Origin: Clostridia bacterium
GTDB lineage: Bacteria; Bacillota; Clostridia; TANB77; CAG-508
DNA: 64,000 bases
Assembly (NCBI GenBank): GCA_900768805.1
Contig: CAAGEF010000115.1
Coordinates: 1-64,000 of the forward strand
Reading direction: 5' to 3'
The first letter of the stretch is position 1; every line of letters begins with the position of its first letter. The notes beneath the pieces are model-generated. The model was not told the DNA's origin and ran no database searches. It was given only the letters and a program-made list of their open reading frames with translations. Below, one piece after another: positions 9,006 through 18,800 of this stretch. The position numbers and the translations under genes were made by a program.

Positions 9006-10079
9006 TCACATCAACTTACTCCATGTTTTTAAACCAACTATTCCATCAACCACTAAATAATTATCCTTTTGAAACTTTTTAACAAGACATTCTAAATTAT
9101 CATCATATAAAGTTGGAATACTATTGAAATTAATATTATATCCTTTTAGTAGTAGTAAAATTATTATTGCATTTACAGAATATAGAATATCCCCTTTTTT
9201 TATTAAATGCTTTGAAACTTCATTTTTTGATTTTGTACCAAAATTACCATCAACAACTAATCCTGCTTTATAATCTAAATTAATAGCTTGTTGAAGAACT
9301 CTAGCAGCTTGTTTCTTAGTATCATTATCAAATTTTCCTGTGATGGGAATAGTATATCCTGTAAAATTAATAGAATGAAATTGTCCAACCTTGATATATT
9401 CAGATACATCAGAAGCTTGAGAATTAGAACTGGAAGAAATTATAGAAGTTGTAGAACCAGTGTTACTATTAGAAAATATATCTTCATATAGAATATTCAT
9501 ATCCACATTACCGGAGATACCATTAACTTTTCCTTTAGAAGAATACTGCCAAATAGAAGCATAAGATTTTGGAGATATAGATTCTTTTAAAGTTCCATTA
9601 TCTGACTCAGGATAACGAGCAATCCAAAACTTATAACGCTTTGCCAAATTTTTACTGTTCAGTATATTTTTATACCAATTAGGATTACAATATATACCTA
9701 CTTTATATCCAGCCTTTTTAAGAATATTTGCTTCTGTATCTATAATTTGCGTAAGAACATTTTTTCCAAGATTAACTAAACTATTATCTTCCATGTCTAA
9801 CCAAACCCAAGCTGACATTTCTCTTCCTTTTAATTCATTAACAGCAAATTCAGCTTCAACTTTTGCTTGTGCTATAGAACGAGCTTTATTGTATATATAA
9901 CAACCTACCTTATATTTATCTTTAGCAGAAGCGTAGTATTGCTCAAACTTACTATCTTTTGTTTGATATTGTGATAATTTCAAAATTATAAAATCAAATG
10001 AAGAATTATCTGTTTTATCAAAAAGTTTTGAAAAAATTACATTTCCTTGCCAATGTGAAAGGTCAATTCCTTTAATCAT
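9006..10079 (-). CDS. Endolysin, GH25 lysozyme
   Basis: This 357-residue N-acetylmuramidase hydrolyses the glycan backbone of peptidoglycan at lysis. The GH25 domain spans about 1-200: GIDLSHWQG at 4-12, and the catalytic DxE pair D95-M-E97 in WVWLDMED. The C-terminal part (about 230-357) carries two weak repeats with the peptidoglycan-binding pattern (KVGQFHSINFTGY, VDGIVGLKTWSKLM), probably a cell-wall-binding domain. The start is the ATG of MIKGIDL, 23 codons inside the longest frame, because AAAGGAG lies just upstream. No signal peptide is seen, so export needs the holin. A holin gene is at 13590-13937. Confidence 0.92.
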   Translation of the reverse strand: MIKGIDLSHWQGNVIFSKLFDKTDNSSFDFIILKLSQYQTKDSKFEQYYASAKDKYKVGCYIYNKARSIAQAKVEAEFAVNELKGREMSAWVWLDMEDNSLVNLGKNVLTQIIDTEANILKKAGYKVGIYCNPNWYKNILNSKNLAKRYKFWIARYPESDNGTLKESISPKSYASIWQYSSKGKVNGISGNVDMNILYEDIFSNSNTGSTTSIISSSSNSQASDVSEYIKVGQFHSINFTGYTIPITGKFDNDTKKQAARVLQQAINLDYKAGLVVDGNFGTKSKNEVSKHLIKKGDILYSVNAIIILLLLKGYNINFNSIPTLYDDNLECLVKKFQKDNYLVVDGIVGLKTWSKLM

Positions 10080-10102
10080 TTTATATTCTCCTTTCTTTGT
10101 AT

Positions 10103-10132
10103 ATAAAAAAGAGCTTGTTATAAGCTCTTTAT
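10103..10132 (-). terminator. Terminator upstream of endolysin
   Basis: Stem AAGAGCTTAT/ATAAGCTCTT followed by T-rich sequence on the minus strand, in front of the endolysin ribosome binding site. Confidence 0.6.
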
Positions 10133-10155
10133 AATGTTCATGTTTCAATTGTTAA

Positions 10156-10196
10156 ATAGAGTAGTAGCCATAGGATATATCTATGGCTACTTTAAA
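10156..10196 (-). terminator. Second hairpin downstream of GH16 gene
   Basis: Inverted repeat AAGTAGCCATAGA/TCTATGGCTACT just after the GH16 stop codon; with the hairpin at 10103-10132 it gives two stem-loops in 120 bases. Confidence 0.5.
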
Positions 10197-10198
10197 AA

Positions 10199-11746
10199 TT
10201 ATGAAAGTGTTACTTTACGTGTTTTGCTCATGCCATTTTCAAGTGTTACCGTTATATCCGCTGTACCGGCTTTGAGGAACTTGAGCGATAAATTTCCTTC
10301 TCCTACTTCAACTACTTCAGGGTTTGAAGAAACTGCTGTATAAGCCGATGGATACGTAGGTATCAAAACATTATCTGAATCATACAGATCAACAGTTAAG
10401 CTACCATAGTAAGCGTTACTTGAACCATAGGTTCTTAAAGAAGAAAGTGTAATTTTCCTTTCTCCATCAGTTGAAGTATTTGAATCCCATCCATTTATAA
10501 AGAAATGAAAATCACTTATTTCCTTATTCTCTGTTTGTTCTGTAGCTGCATACAAACGAACCCAATCTATCTCCATTGTTCTATCACTATTTCCATTAGC
10601 TGTCTGACTAAAGCTCATTGCAAGATTTAAAATAATATATTTATCATTAGTTCTAAAAGGATTTAATGCAGAACTAGAATAACCTTGTTCATAGAAATAT
10701 GTATCTGTAGTATGATCATGCTGAGCAACCTGTACACCATCAAGATAAGTAGTAATATACTGTTTATCAATTTCTACTGCAAAGATATGCCATTCATTTC
10801 TGGTACAAGCATATTTAGTAGCTCCTATTGATGCATGATTACCTTCATTATTAGCCCAATGAAGATTAAATGTAGCATTATTAAAATCGTTATCCCACAT
10901 CTCCATTACATCTATTTCGCCACTTCTACACCACGGTAGTCCCATACCTACCATCCAGAAAGCGGGGAATTCACAACCTACACCACTGACTCTAATTTTA
11001 GCTTCAACTCGACCATATCTAAAAACCATATTTTTATTTGTCTTAATACTACCGCTTGTCCAATTGTATGTTTGACCACTAGTTTCATCTGTAACAGATT
11101 CTTTCTTAGCTGTGATTTTACATATACTGTCAGCAACAGTTATATTTTGTTCCTGATAATACTGAGGTTCATTATTACGAACATAACCATATTCATAATT
11201 CCAAATGTCAGTATTTAAAGAATCACCTTCGAATTCATCATGCCAAATTAACAATCTGTCTTCTAGTAAATCTTCAAGACCAGAAACATTTTCTCCTGAT
11301 CCGCTTTCAGAACCACCACCTGATTCACTTGAACCACCTGATTCAGAGCCACCTTCTTCAGTTCCATATTTCTTAATAGATAACGCTCCATTTGTCATAG
11401 TAACAAGATATATATTTCCATCGGAAGAATCTTTCCAGTATGCAGTTTGGAATGGATTAGTAAGAGAATTAACAGCTTTAGTAATTTTTCCAATTGTAGT
11501 CTCTTCAGATAAATGTGCTTCAATAATTTCTTTTACTTTTTCTTCCGAAACATTAGAATTTATATTCAAATTCTCAGAATTCTCATTGATAACATTTAAA
11601 ATCAATTCTTTTAAAGTTTCTATGGTTTCTGTTTTATTAAAATAATCGTCAACTATGTTACCTATAGAATTAATTGAAGCTTTAGAATTTATATCTTTTA
11701 CTATTTCAGTTAAAAGAGCAGTAAGAGTTTCTTTACTTAAAATCAT
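10199..11746 (-). CDS. Tail protein with GH16 endo-beta-glucanase domain
   Basis: This 515-residue protein has three parts. Residues 1-130 are a helical attachment region, followed by a Gly/Ser-rich linker (about 130-152). Residues 160-410 are a glycoside hydrolase family 16 domain with the catalytic motif GEIDVMEMW, in which E277, D279 and E282 match the ExDxxE triad. The C-terminal 100 residues look like an Ig-like Big_2 domain. Family members cleave beta-1,3 or beta-1,3/1,4 glucans and related galactans; the substrate cannot be read here. Placed among baseplate genes, it probably digests host capsule or matrix glycan. An AGGAAAAG-type site precedes the ATG. Confidence 0.88.
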   Translation of the reverse strand: MILSKETLTALLTEIVKDINSKASINSIGNIVDDYFNKTETIETLKELILNVINENSENLNINSNVSEEKVKEIIEAHLSEETTIGKITKAVNSLTNPFQTAYWKDSSDGNIYLVTMTNGALSIKKYGTEEGGSESGGSSESGGGSESGSGENVSGLEDLLEDRLLIWHDEFEGDSLNTDIWNYEYGYVRNNEPQYYQEQNITVADSICKITAKKESVTDETSGQTYNWTSGSIKTNKNMVFRYGRVEAKIRVSGVGCEFPAFWMVGMGLPWCRSGEIDVMEMWDNDFNNATFNLHWANNEGNHASIGATKYACTRNEWHIFAVEIDKQYITTYLDGVQVAQHDHTTDTYFYEQGYSSSALNPFRTNDKYIILNLAMSFSQTANGNSDRTMEIDWVRLYAATEQTENKEISDFHFFINGWDSNTSTDGERKITLSSLRTYGSSNAYYGSLTVDLYDSDNVLIPTYPSAYTAVSSNPEVVEVGEGNLSLKFLKAGTADITVTLENGMSKTRKVTLS

Positions 11747-11819
11747 TTGTTTCTTTTCCTTTCTTTATAAAATAAATTCTTTAGCTACTATTGTCATTAT
11801 TATTCACTTTAATTTTAAT

Positions 11820-12722
11820 TTATGTATTTACATCAGAACTTATTTTCGATTTAATGTTATTATATAATTCTAATGTCTCATTAGTGGATAATGTTTCTTG
11901 ATTTAATTTATCTGTGATAATTGAATCAATATTATCTTTTTCTATATAATTGTTAAGGGCTTCATCAATTATATGATTGGAATTTTCAAAGGCTTCTTTA
12001 GTTACATAATTGCCTAAAATTTCTTCAGTCGCATAACCATTAAGTGCCTCGCTAGTTATATAATTAAAATTTCTAAGATCTTCTTTAGATACATAATCGT
12101 CAAGGTTCTTTTCATAATTTTCTAAAGTCTCTTTAAGTGCATAATTATCATGTTCATGGTTCTTTGCAGCAATTTCCAAATCATCTAAATTCTTCGCACC
12201 TATTAATTCAATACCATTGATAGTTGGTAAATTATTAAGTTCTTCATAATTAGAAGTTCCGCCAACAGTTCCACCAGAACTTGTATTTGATATTTTGTGA
12301 ATCTCTGCCATTAAAGTATCAAATACATTTTTATCAATAGTTTCAATAAAATTAAATTCACCATCAATACCTTCCAAAATTCTAAAATGGACAGTAACAG
12401 AAGATATATGAGTATTAGTTTTAGGATTAAAAATAATAATATATCCAGTATAAAAACCAATAGGCAATGACATATCATTTTCTTCTACAATTTTATATTT
12501 TGTATAATTACCAGTCTGTTCTTCTGTTTTTTCTAATAAAGCAGAATAAACTTTTTTATATTTGTCAGCAAAAACGAATAATACATCACATTTATCTATA
12601 ACCATGTCTTTTACAATACTATTTATATAAAAAATGCAATTATTCCTAAGAGAATTATTTGCTTCTATTGGTTGTCCATTAGTAATAACAAAATAACCAT
12701 CTTTATTAAGTTTAAATATCAT
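11820..12722 (-). CDS. Baseplate-type tail protein with stalk repeats
   Basis: This 300-residue protein has an N-terminal adaptor domain (about 1-130) paralogous to the whole of the 7855-8379 product. It continues with the linker NYEELNNLPTINGIEL (160-175) and HEHDNYA, also found in the 7004-7855 product, and then a stalk of near-repeats of about 16-18 residues (YVSKEDLRNFNYI, YATEEILGNYVTKEAF), suggesting a trimeric coiled fibre. It probably links receptor-binding proteins to the baseplate. The shared modules show that tail-tip genes here evolved by domain shuffling. Confidence 0.6.
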   Translation of the reverse strand: MIFKLNKDGYFVITNGQPIEANNSLRNNCIFYINSIVKDMVIDKCDVLFVFADKYKKVYSALLEKTEEQTGNYTKYKIVEENDMSLPIGFYTGYIIIFNPKTNTHISSVTVHFRILEGIDGEFNFIETIDKNVFDTLMAEIHKISNTSSGGTVGGTSNYEELNNLPTINGIELIGAKNLDDLEIAAKNHEHDNYALKETLENYEKNLDDYVSKEDLRNFNYITSEALNGYATEEILGNYVTKEAFENSNHIIDEALNNYIEKDNIDSIITDKLNQETLSTNETLELYNNIKSKISSDVNT

Positions 12723-12750
12723 TTTATTTTCCTCTTCTATTAGTGCAAAA

Positions 12751-12776
12751 TAAAAAAGAATTTCTCTTTTTTATTT
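12751..12776 (-). terminator. Hairpin at end of collagen-like gene
   Basis: Stem AAAAAAGAGA/TCTTTTTT-like, overlapping the stop codon of the collagen-like gene, with T run on the minus strand. Confidence 0.45.
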
Positions 12777-13188
12777 ATAATCTTTCATTTATAAGTTCAT
12801 TAATTTTTGTATTCAATTCTTCTTCATCATTTACAAAATAATTGTTTATAGTATTATTAACTTTATCTTCAGTCATTGGTTCAGCCAGTACTTTTTTAAA
12901 GTCCTCTTCTGTTCCAGTATAGCCACCTGTTTTAGCATATTCATAAGCTGATTTTCCAGTTTCACCTTTTGCACCTTTGATATTTATAGGGTTGGGATTA
13001 TCTAATCCGCCATCATTAGTCCATGATAATACACCATTATTAGAAACATTAGGAGTAAATGTAGCACCAGTAGCACCCGGTTCTCCTTTTTCTCCCTTTT
13101 CTCCTTTAATTGCACCAGTACCTGACATAGACTTTTTAACATATTTCTTTGCAAGTGCAAGTGCATCATCACCTGATAATCCTGCCAT
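12775..13188 (-). CDS. Collagen-like tail fibre protein
   Basis: This 137-residue protein carries two collagen-like G-X-Y runs (GAIKGEKGEKGEPGATGAT, about 22-40, and IKGAKGETG, about 73-81) separated by a beta segment (VSNNGVLSWTNDGGLDNP), a common pattern in phage tail fibres, where the collagen run trimerises. The C-terminus (NNTINNYFVNDEEELNTKINELINERL) is a helical repeat similar to the C-terminus of the 7004-7855 product. Likely a short tail-tip fibre. Confidence 0.6.
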   Translation of the reverse strand: MAGLSGDDALALAKKYVKKSMSGTGAIKGEKGEKGEPGATGATFTPNVSNNGVLSWTNDGGLDNPNPINIKGAKGETGKSAYEYAKTGGYTGTEEDFKKVLAEPMTEDKVNNTINNYFVNDEEELNTKINELINERL

Positions 13189-13202
13189 TTTTTGTACCTC
13201 CC

Positions 13203-13436
13203 TTAAGCTTTATACCATTTTCCACAAAGGAAAGTATAAAAATCTTGTTCTCCATCAACAACTCTAGCTGTAGAGCCATCTCCAACATATGTAACTATAT
13301 TTAAAAGTTTACTAGTATCTTCTTCTTTGAGGATATAATTCCTTACATTTTCTTTACTAGCATTAGTACATCTAATACTTCCCAAATTAGGAATATCTTT
13401 TTTCTCTTGATATTCTTGTCCATCATATATATACAT
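13203..13436 (-). CDS. Small tail-region protein, unknown
   Basis: A 77-residue soluble protein with no recognised domain. It sits between the holin and the collagen-like gene, 14 bases upstream of the latter, with GGAGGAAAAAATAA before its ATG. The C-terminal YTFLCGKWYKA resembles short tail-associated cap proteins, but no function is assigned. Confidence 0.5.
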   Translation of the reverse strand: MYIYDGQEYQEKKDIPNLGSIRCTNASKENVRNYILKEEDTSKLLNIVTYVGDGSTARVVDGEQDFYTFLCGKWYKA

Positions 13437-13460
13437 TTATTTTTTCCTCCTTTATGCAAT

Positions 13461-13515
13461 GAAAATAAAAGGAGCTATGTACTAATTTTGTTAATTAATA
13501 CATAGCTATGTACAT
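13461..13515 (-). terminator. Hairpin terminator
   Basis: Stem AGCTATGTA/TACATAGCT around an AT-rich loop, followed by CCTTTTATTTT on the minus strand, between the holin and the 77-residue gene. Confidence 0.5.
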
Positions 13516-13589
13516 TTTTTCATATTATTTTTTTTCTTTGATTTATAGAAAGCAATATTTGCAAGCATTTCCGATTACGGAAAAGTGAA

Positions 13590-13937
13590 TCAAATATCAA
13601 TTTTATCTATTTTTTCATTTATCTTGTCTGCAACTTCAACTTTCTTTACATTTGCATAAGCTTCTATATTGTCAAATACATTCTGTACAATTGATTTTAA
13701 TACTTCATCAGTCAAAATTAATTTCATTGACTTTGGTATTACTTTGTTAAGCTGCACTACACACCAGTTTATCTTATCTTCACCAGCTTTTGTATATCCT
13801 TTATACTGCTCTTCAGCTTCTGCAATAAGAGCAGTAGCTTTCTTATTAACATTTGTATATGTTCTTAAATAGTAGGAGAGTGCTCCTAATCCAACAATAA
13901 GTACAATTTTAATAATTTCTAAGTAATCAATATTCAT
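13590..13937 (-). CDS. Holin, LLH (Phage_holin_6) type
   Basis: This 115-residue protein has one N-terminal transmembrane helix (about 6-24, IVLIVGLGALSYYLRTY) and an amphipathic, charged helical remainder with AEAEEQYKGYTKAGEDKINW, typical of the LLH holin family, which has one membrane span and a long cytoplasmic tail. It would permeabilise the membrane so the GH25 endolysin reaches peptidoglycan. The ATG of MNIDYLE is preferred over an upstream GTG because AAAGGTG lies directly before it. Three and a half kilobases of tail genes separate it from the endolysin. Confidence 0.8.
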   Translation of the reverse strand: MNIDYLEIIKIVLIVGLGALSYYLRTYTNVNKKATALIAEAEEQYKGYTKAGEDKINWCVVQLNKVIPKSMKLILTDEVLKSIVQNVFDNIEAYANVKKVEVADKINEKIDKIDI

Positions 13938-13979
13938 ATTTTTCACCTTTGTCCTTTCTTAATTTTTATTTTTGATTTA

Positions 13980-14144
13980 TTATCTAATTACTCCAATAAC
14001 TAAATATAATAACCCAGAACAGCTACAGCTATGATTTTCACTAGAACTACCTTTATCAGAATGCCAACTATATGAAAAATTAGTATTATTAACAGTGACA
14101 ATCCCATTTGAATATGTTACATAAGGTTGTATTGAACCACTCAT
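13980..14144 (-). CDS. Small cysteine-containing ORF, unknown
   Basis: 54 codons from ATG to TAA. The ATG overlaps the TGA of the preceding 26-codon ORF (ATGA), so translation could be coupled. The C-terminal half (HSCSCSGLLYLVIGVIR) is hydrophobic with two cysteines. No family is recognised, and it may be a remnant. Confidence 0.35.
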   Translation of the reverse strand: MSGSIQPYVTYSNGIVTVNNTNFSYSWHSDKGSSSENHSCSCSGLLYLVIGVIR

Positions 14145-14221
14145 GTCAGGACACCTTGTGCTGCTTGTAGTCCGATTTCATCTCTTGTGTCCATTATTCT
14201 CATAGCAATCCATTTGCTCAT
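14141..14221 (-). CDS. Very small ORF, unknown
   Basis: 26 codons (MSKWIAMRIMDTRDE at its start), preceded by GAGAGGAATAACCCAA. It overlaps the next ORF by the ATGA junction. Its size and place resemble the tiny XkdX-like genes of Firmicutes phage baseplate regions, but the sequence does not clearly match. Confidence 0.35.
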   Translation of the reverse strand: MSKWIAMRIMDTRDEIGLQAAQGVLT

Positions 14222-14253
14222 TTGGGTTATTCCTCTCTTATTTCAATATAATA

Positions 14254-14303
14254 AAAGAAGCTTTTTCACTATATTGTATATAGCAGAAAGCTTCTTTATT
14301 TGG
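14254..14303 (-). terminator. Hairpin terminator after GY-repeat tail protein
   Basis: 10-bp stem AAGAAGCTTT/AAAGCTTCTT with TTTATT following on the minus strand. Confidence 0.6.
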
Positions 14304-14338
14304 GTGCAAATAATGCTCCTTATGCATCTGATTTGAAT

Positions 14339-15055
14339 TTAGTGAGTGAATTTAGCAGCAACATAAGTATAACCACCATATGAGCTAAATGATGTTCCAC
14401 TAACAGTTAAACCAGGTTGACCAGCATCACCATTGTAACCATACACTTTCATTATTGTATTATGCAATCTACTATATATAGCCATTGCTGGTTTTTCATT
14501 AACAAGTGCCCACATACATATAACGTCTGGAACAAAACCGAGTTCTATTGTTCCTCCTGTTGTACCTATTGAATATTTTCCACCATCATTAAGACCATTA
14601 CCGTATCCAGCATTATAGCCGTTATTATAACCTGTCTGATAGTTTACTGAGTTTCCATTAGCTCTGTTATCGGCATCTGTAACGCCCTTACTATAACCTG
14701 CATTATAACCAGAATTATATCCGGCACTGTTACCAGCACTATAGCCAGAATTATATCCATCGGTATGTCCACTATTATAATTAACAACAGCAGTATCTTT
14801 AATATTACTAATAATTGTATTCCAATCGGCATCGGAGGCTGTTGTGACTCCTATACTAGAGACTGCCGCAGCCGATCTACTTTTCACGTCAGCTCCATAT
14901 GTTTTTAAATCGTTAATTTGAGTAGTTAATGTCGTACCATCAGAAAACATAACATCATCAGAAGATGTCTCATAAGATACTGGTATCCATGAATCTGTTG
15001 CAGCGTCATAATGATAATCTATTCTATGTTCAACTTCAGTTGAAATACTTGCCAT
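14339..15055 (-). CDS. Tail protein with Gly-Tyr repeat stalk
   Basis: This 238-residue protein has a distinctive low-complexity stretch at about 94-155 made of repeats of the type GYNSGYxAG/GYNAGYG, a pattern seen in phage tail collars and fibres, where tyrosine/glycine repeats form a fibrous stem. Residues 165-238 form a beta-rich tip domain beginning TGGTIELGFVPDVICMW, a motif common at the ends of tail fibres. It follows the LRR tail gene and two small genes, and probably belongs to the distal tail. Binding target unknown. Confidence 0.6.
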   Translation of the reverse strand: MASISTEVEHRIDYHYDAATDSWIPVSYETSSDDVMFSDGTTLTTQINDLKTYGADVKSRSAAAVSSIGVTTASDADWNTIISNIKDTAVVNYNSGHTDGYNSGYSAGNSAGYNSGYNAGYSKGVTDADNRANGNSVNYQTGYNNGYNAGYGNGLNDGGKYSIGTTGGTIELGFVPDVICMWALVNEKPAMAIYSRLHNTIMKVYGYNGDAGQPGLTVSGTSFSSYGGYTYVAAKFTH

Positions 15056-15109
15056 TCTCTAATCATCCTTTCTTTTTATTTTGATTAGTTTATATTTATC
15101 CTTTATTTT

Positions 15110-15448
15110 TTATTTTTTCTTTAGCCATATTTTTCCGTCTACTAATTCAGTAGGTTCATCTCCAAATTCTATCCTTAACATTGTATCTGTTTTATTTAAA
15201 AGATAAGTTTGTAGTTTACTTATTCTTGATACTAAACAATTAAACAAATCAGCATTTATTGGTGTAAATTTTTCATTATCTGCTAAATTTGCGGTCGCAG
15301 CAGTAGCATCATCATTAACAATAGTACTATAATTTTCTCGCCATTCTTTGTTATCTAAATTAGAATCTTGTATAAATAATAATGGGTCAATACTAGTAGG
15401 ATATTTAGATTCTTTATTATTCTTTAAATAATTATATATTTCTGCCAT
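15110..15448 (-). CDS. Small tail-region protein, unknown
   Basis: A 112-residue soluble protein. The C-terminal end (RIEFGDEPTELVDGKIWLKKK) matches in style the end of the next protein upstream (FPSSPVDGDIYRVLKK), a short beta-hairpin that often caps tail adaptor proteins. Lies 12 bases after that gene. Function unknown. Confidence 0.5.
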   Translation of the reverse strand: MAEIYNYLKNNKESKYPTSIDPLLFIQDSNLDNKEWRENYSTIVNDDATAATANLADNEKFTPINADLFNCLVSRISKLQTYLLNKTDTMLRIEFGDEPTELVDGKIWLKKK

Positions 15449-15460
15449 ATTAGTACCTCG

Positions 15461-15796
15461 TTATTTCTTTAAAACTCTATAAATATCTCCGTCAACCGGA
15501 CTACTAGGAAAATCTTTCGTGGAATCAACATAGATAATCTGTTGTCCTTTTGTTTTTGCATAAATTTGAGTATTTCGAAGTTCTTCTACAAGAGTCTCCA
15601 TTTTTTCAGCGTCAATACAATAATCACCAAGATTATATGTATTAAAAATACTAAATGCTAATTTGTAGTTATAATTTTCAATAGCAGTATTAAATTCTTG
15701 TATCTTTGGTAAAATATCTGAATCAATATCTTTAAATGTTGGCATATTAATAATTGAACTTGGAAAATTAGAATAATTATGTGTATAATTTGCCAT
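15461..15796 (-). CDS. Small tail-region protein, unknown
   Basis: A 111-residue protein, mainly helical, with a C-terminal PVDGDIYRVLKK hairpin. Preceded by AAAGGAGATATTTAAT. Sits directly downstream of the large LRR tail protein. Function unknown; position suggests a baseplate or fibre adaptor. Confidence 0.5.
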   Translation of the reverse strand: MANYTHNYSNFPSSIINMPTFKDIDSDILPKIQEFNTAIENYNYKLAFSIFNTYNLGDYCIDAEKMETLVEELRNTQIYAKTKGQQIIYVDSTKDFPSSPVDGDIYRVLKK

Positions 15797-15887
15797 ATTA
15801 AATATCTCCTTTTTATTTTCAAAAATATAAGAGAAGATATAATAAAATTAATCTTCCCTCATAAAATTTTTACTAATTATTATTATT

Positions 15888-18800
15888 TTAATTTATTTCA
15901 TTTGCACCCCAAGGTGAACCAGTAGCTGAGCCATTATAATATATATGTGAAACATTATTAAAAGCATTACTTCCTATACTTGTTACACTATCTGGTATTT
16001 CAATTGAATCTAAATTAGACATATCTGCAAAACTTGATTCACCAATAGTAATAACAGTATTTGGAATATTAATAGTTGTATAGCCACTCTTATAAAAAGC
16101 ATAATCACATATTTCTATAACTGTATCAGGAATCGTATAAGTTCCTTCTTCAACTTTATTAGCATTGTATATTAATTGTGTTTTATCTTTTGAAAATAAT
16201 ACATTATTTTCAACATAATAATAAGGATTATCTTCTGAAATAATTAATGTGGTTAGTTTTGGACAATTAATTAAAAAGCCACCTTTAAGATTAGACACAG
16301 AATTTGGAATATTTAAAGTTGTAAATTTAGCATTTGTAAATGTGTCATTACATATTATAGTTACTGTATCTGGAATAGAATAAGTTTCATTTACTTTATT
16401 TGCCGGATATTTTATGAGAACAGTTTGATTTTTAGTCATAAATACTCCATCAACAGAACAATAAGAAGCATTTGAAGGATTTACATTTATTTCTTCCAAA
16501 TTAATACAGCCAATAAATGCATTTTCATTTATAGAAGTCATACTTGCAGGTATAGATATGCTCTTAACTGATGTGCAAGACAAACCTAAAGAAGCAACAG
16601 ATATTATTCCTTCTTCAAAAATAAGACTTGTTATATTATTTCGGTCAATAAATGTATTGGAATCAATTCTATTAATTGCATAATTAAAATATGAATTAAA
16701 CACATATGGAATTGTAATCTCTCCTCCATTATTATAATTATTATAACCAATAGCCCTTTTAAGCCTTTTTGCATTAAGATTAATAATTATATTATCATTT
16801 TCATCTATAGACGCAAATTCTTTAGCACCATATAAAGTACTTAAATTATTTTTACATGCAAGTATACTAGTTTTATAAAACGCATTATTTCCAATACTAG
16901 TTGCTGAAATAGGAATAACAGCAGTTGGTAAAGAAATTGCATATTCTGTATCTAAGCTATTATAAAAAGCACAAGAATTAATAGTTTCTACACCTTCTTC
17001 TATCATAGCATATAATATAAAACCATCAGAAAAAGCATAATTATCAATAGTTTTAACATTACTAGGTATATATATATAGTCTAAACTGTGACATCCTGAA
17101 AAAGCATATTCACCAATATAAGTTAAAGTTTTTGGAAATTTAGGACAAGAAATAGAGCTATTATAAAAAGCATGATTACTAATCTTTACAAGATTAGTAG
17201 GCAAATTAATATTCCTTATAGAAGCAGCAGCACCAAAACAATAAGGACTAATTTCTTTTAAAGAATTACTTAAACGCACATCTTTAAGTCTATAACAGTA
17301 TTGAAAAGCATAAGAACCAATTTCTTCAACACTATCTGTCATATATACAGAGGTTAAATTTTCACATTCATAAAATGCATAATCTTGAATTTTTTTAACA
17401 GTATCAGGAATAGATACATAGGTAATATCTAAATTTCTATTAAAAGTAAGTCCTATTTTAGTAATAGTAAATTCAATATTCTTATAAGTAAAAGTAGAAG
17501 GAATATTCACTTTACCTTGTGTTGGTATATTTGTCCATGCTAAAATATTAGAAGTTAAAGTAATGTTTGGCTCAGATACAACCTGAGTGCTAGAATTAAA
17601 TGCGTTTTTTCCTATATTTGCATTTCCTTTATATAGCACTAATAATATTGAACTAGAGTAAAATGCTAATGATTCTATTGTTTCAACGCTTGAAGGTATT
17701 TTTATAATCTCAGCTTTACATGAACTAAAAGCAGAATTTCCAATATATTGTAAACCTTCGTTTAAAGTTAATTCTGTTATATTAATATTGTTAAAAGCAT
17801 ACGCACCAATTTTTTTAACACTTCCTGGAATTTCTATTTTAGTTAATCGACTACAACTAAAGAAAGCGTGATCACCTATTTCTTGAAGTGCTCTATTAAA
17901 TTTAAAATCAGTTAATGAGCATTGATTAAAAGCATAATCTCCAATATATTTTAAATTAATAGAAAAAGATATATGTTTTAAATTATAACAATCATAAAAA
18001 GTTTTCTTTTCAATTCTTGTTACATTATTAGATAAAATAACAGACTCTAGATTTTTGCATTGTGAAAAAGCAGAAGCACCAACTTTTGTGATTGTATCAG
18101 GCATTGTAACACTAATTAATTCTGTATTATTTGCAAAAGCACTTTCTGCAATAGAAGTAATTTTATATTCTACTCCTTTATACAAAAATTTCTCAGGAAT
18201 AACTAAATTTCCAGATAAAGATTCAATACCTGTCATAGTATAATTACTAGCTGATAATTCAAAATCTACTAATTCACTTTCATCATTACTTTGATAAAGT
18301 GGATAAAAAGTATACATTTCAATAGTAGATATATGATTCTCATGATCATGTGAAATGTTATGAGTTATGTATTGCTTGATCTCATTAGTATTAGCTTTTT
18401 TATATGATATTTTCATATATTCATTTAACCATGGAATAATACTTGTCTTAATCGTAATACTATCCGTAATTCTACAATTTTTCCATAATTCATAAGCTGC
18501 GGTTTCAACAGCAGTAGAATCAGATTGAATTTCTGCATATTTATCATCAGCATAAGTCTTATTACGTTCTCCTATTTTCTGTACAACATAAGGAGAGTCT
18601 TTGATAATTTCAATCTTTATATTATTACAGTTATATTTATATTTAAAATAATCTTTTGAATATTTATCAACTGTAACTTGTCTACCATCTACTATAGTAG
18701 TATAACCATTCTTTATTGTTTCACCATTAGACAAAACAGCAAGTCCATGCACTTGATATTGACCTAATAAATAGAACTTTTCTGTAACAGCTTTATCAAT

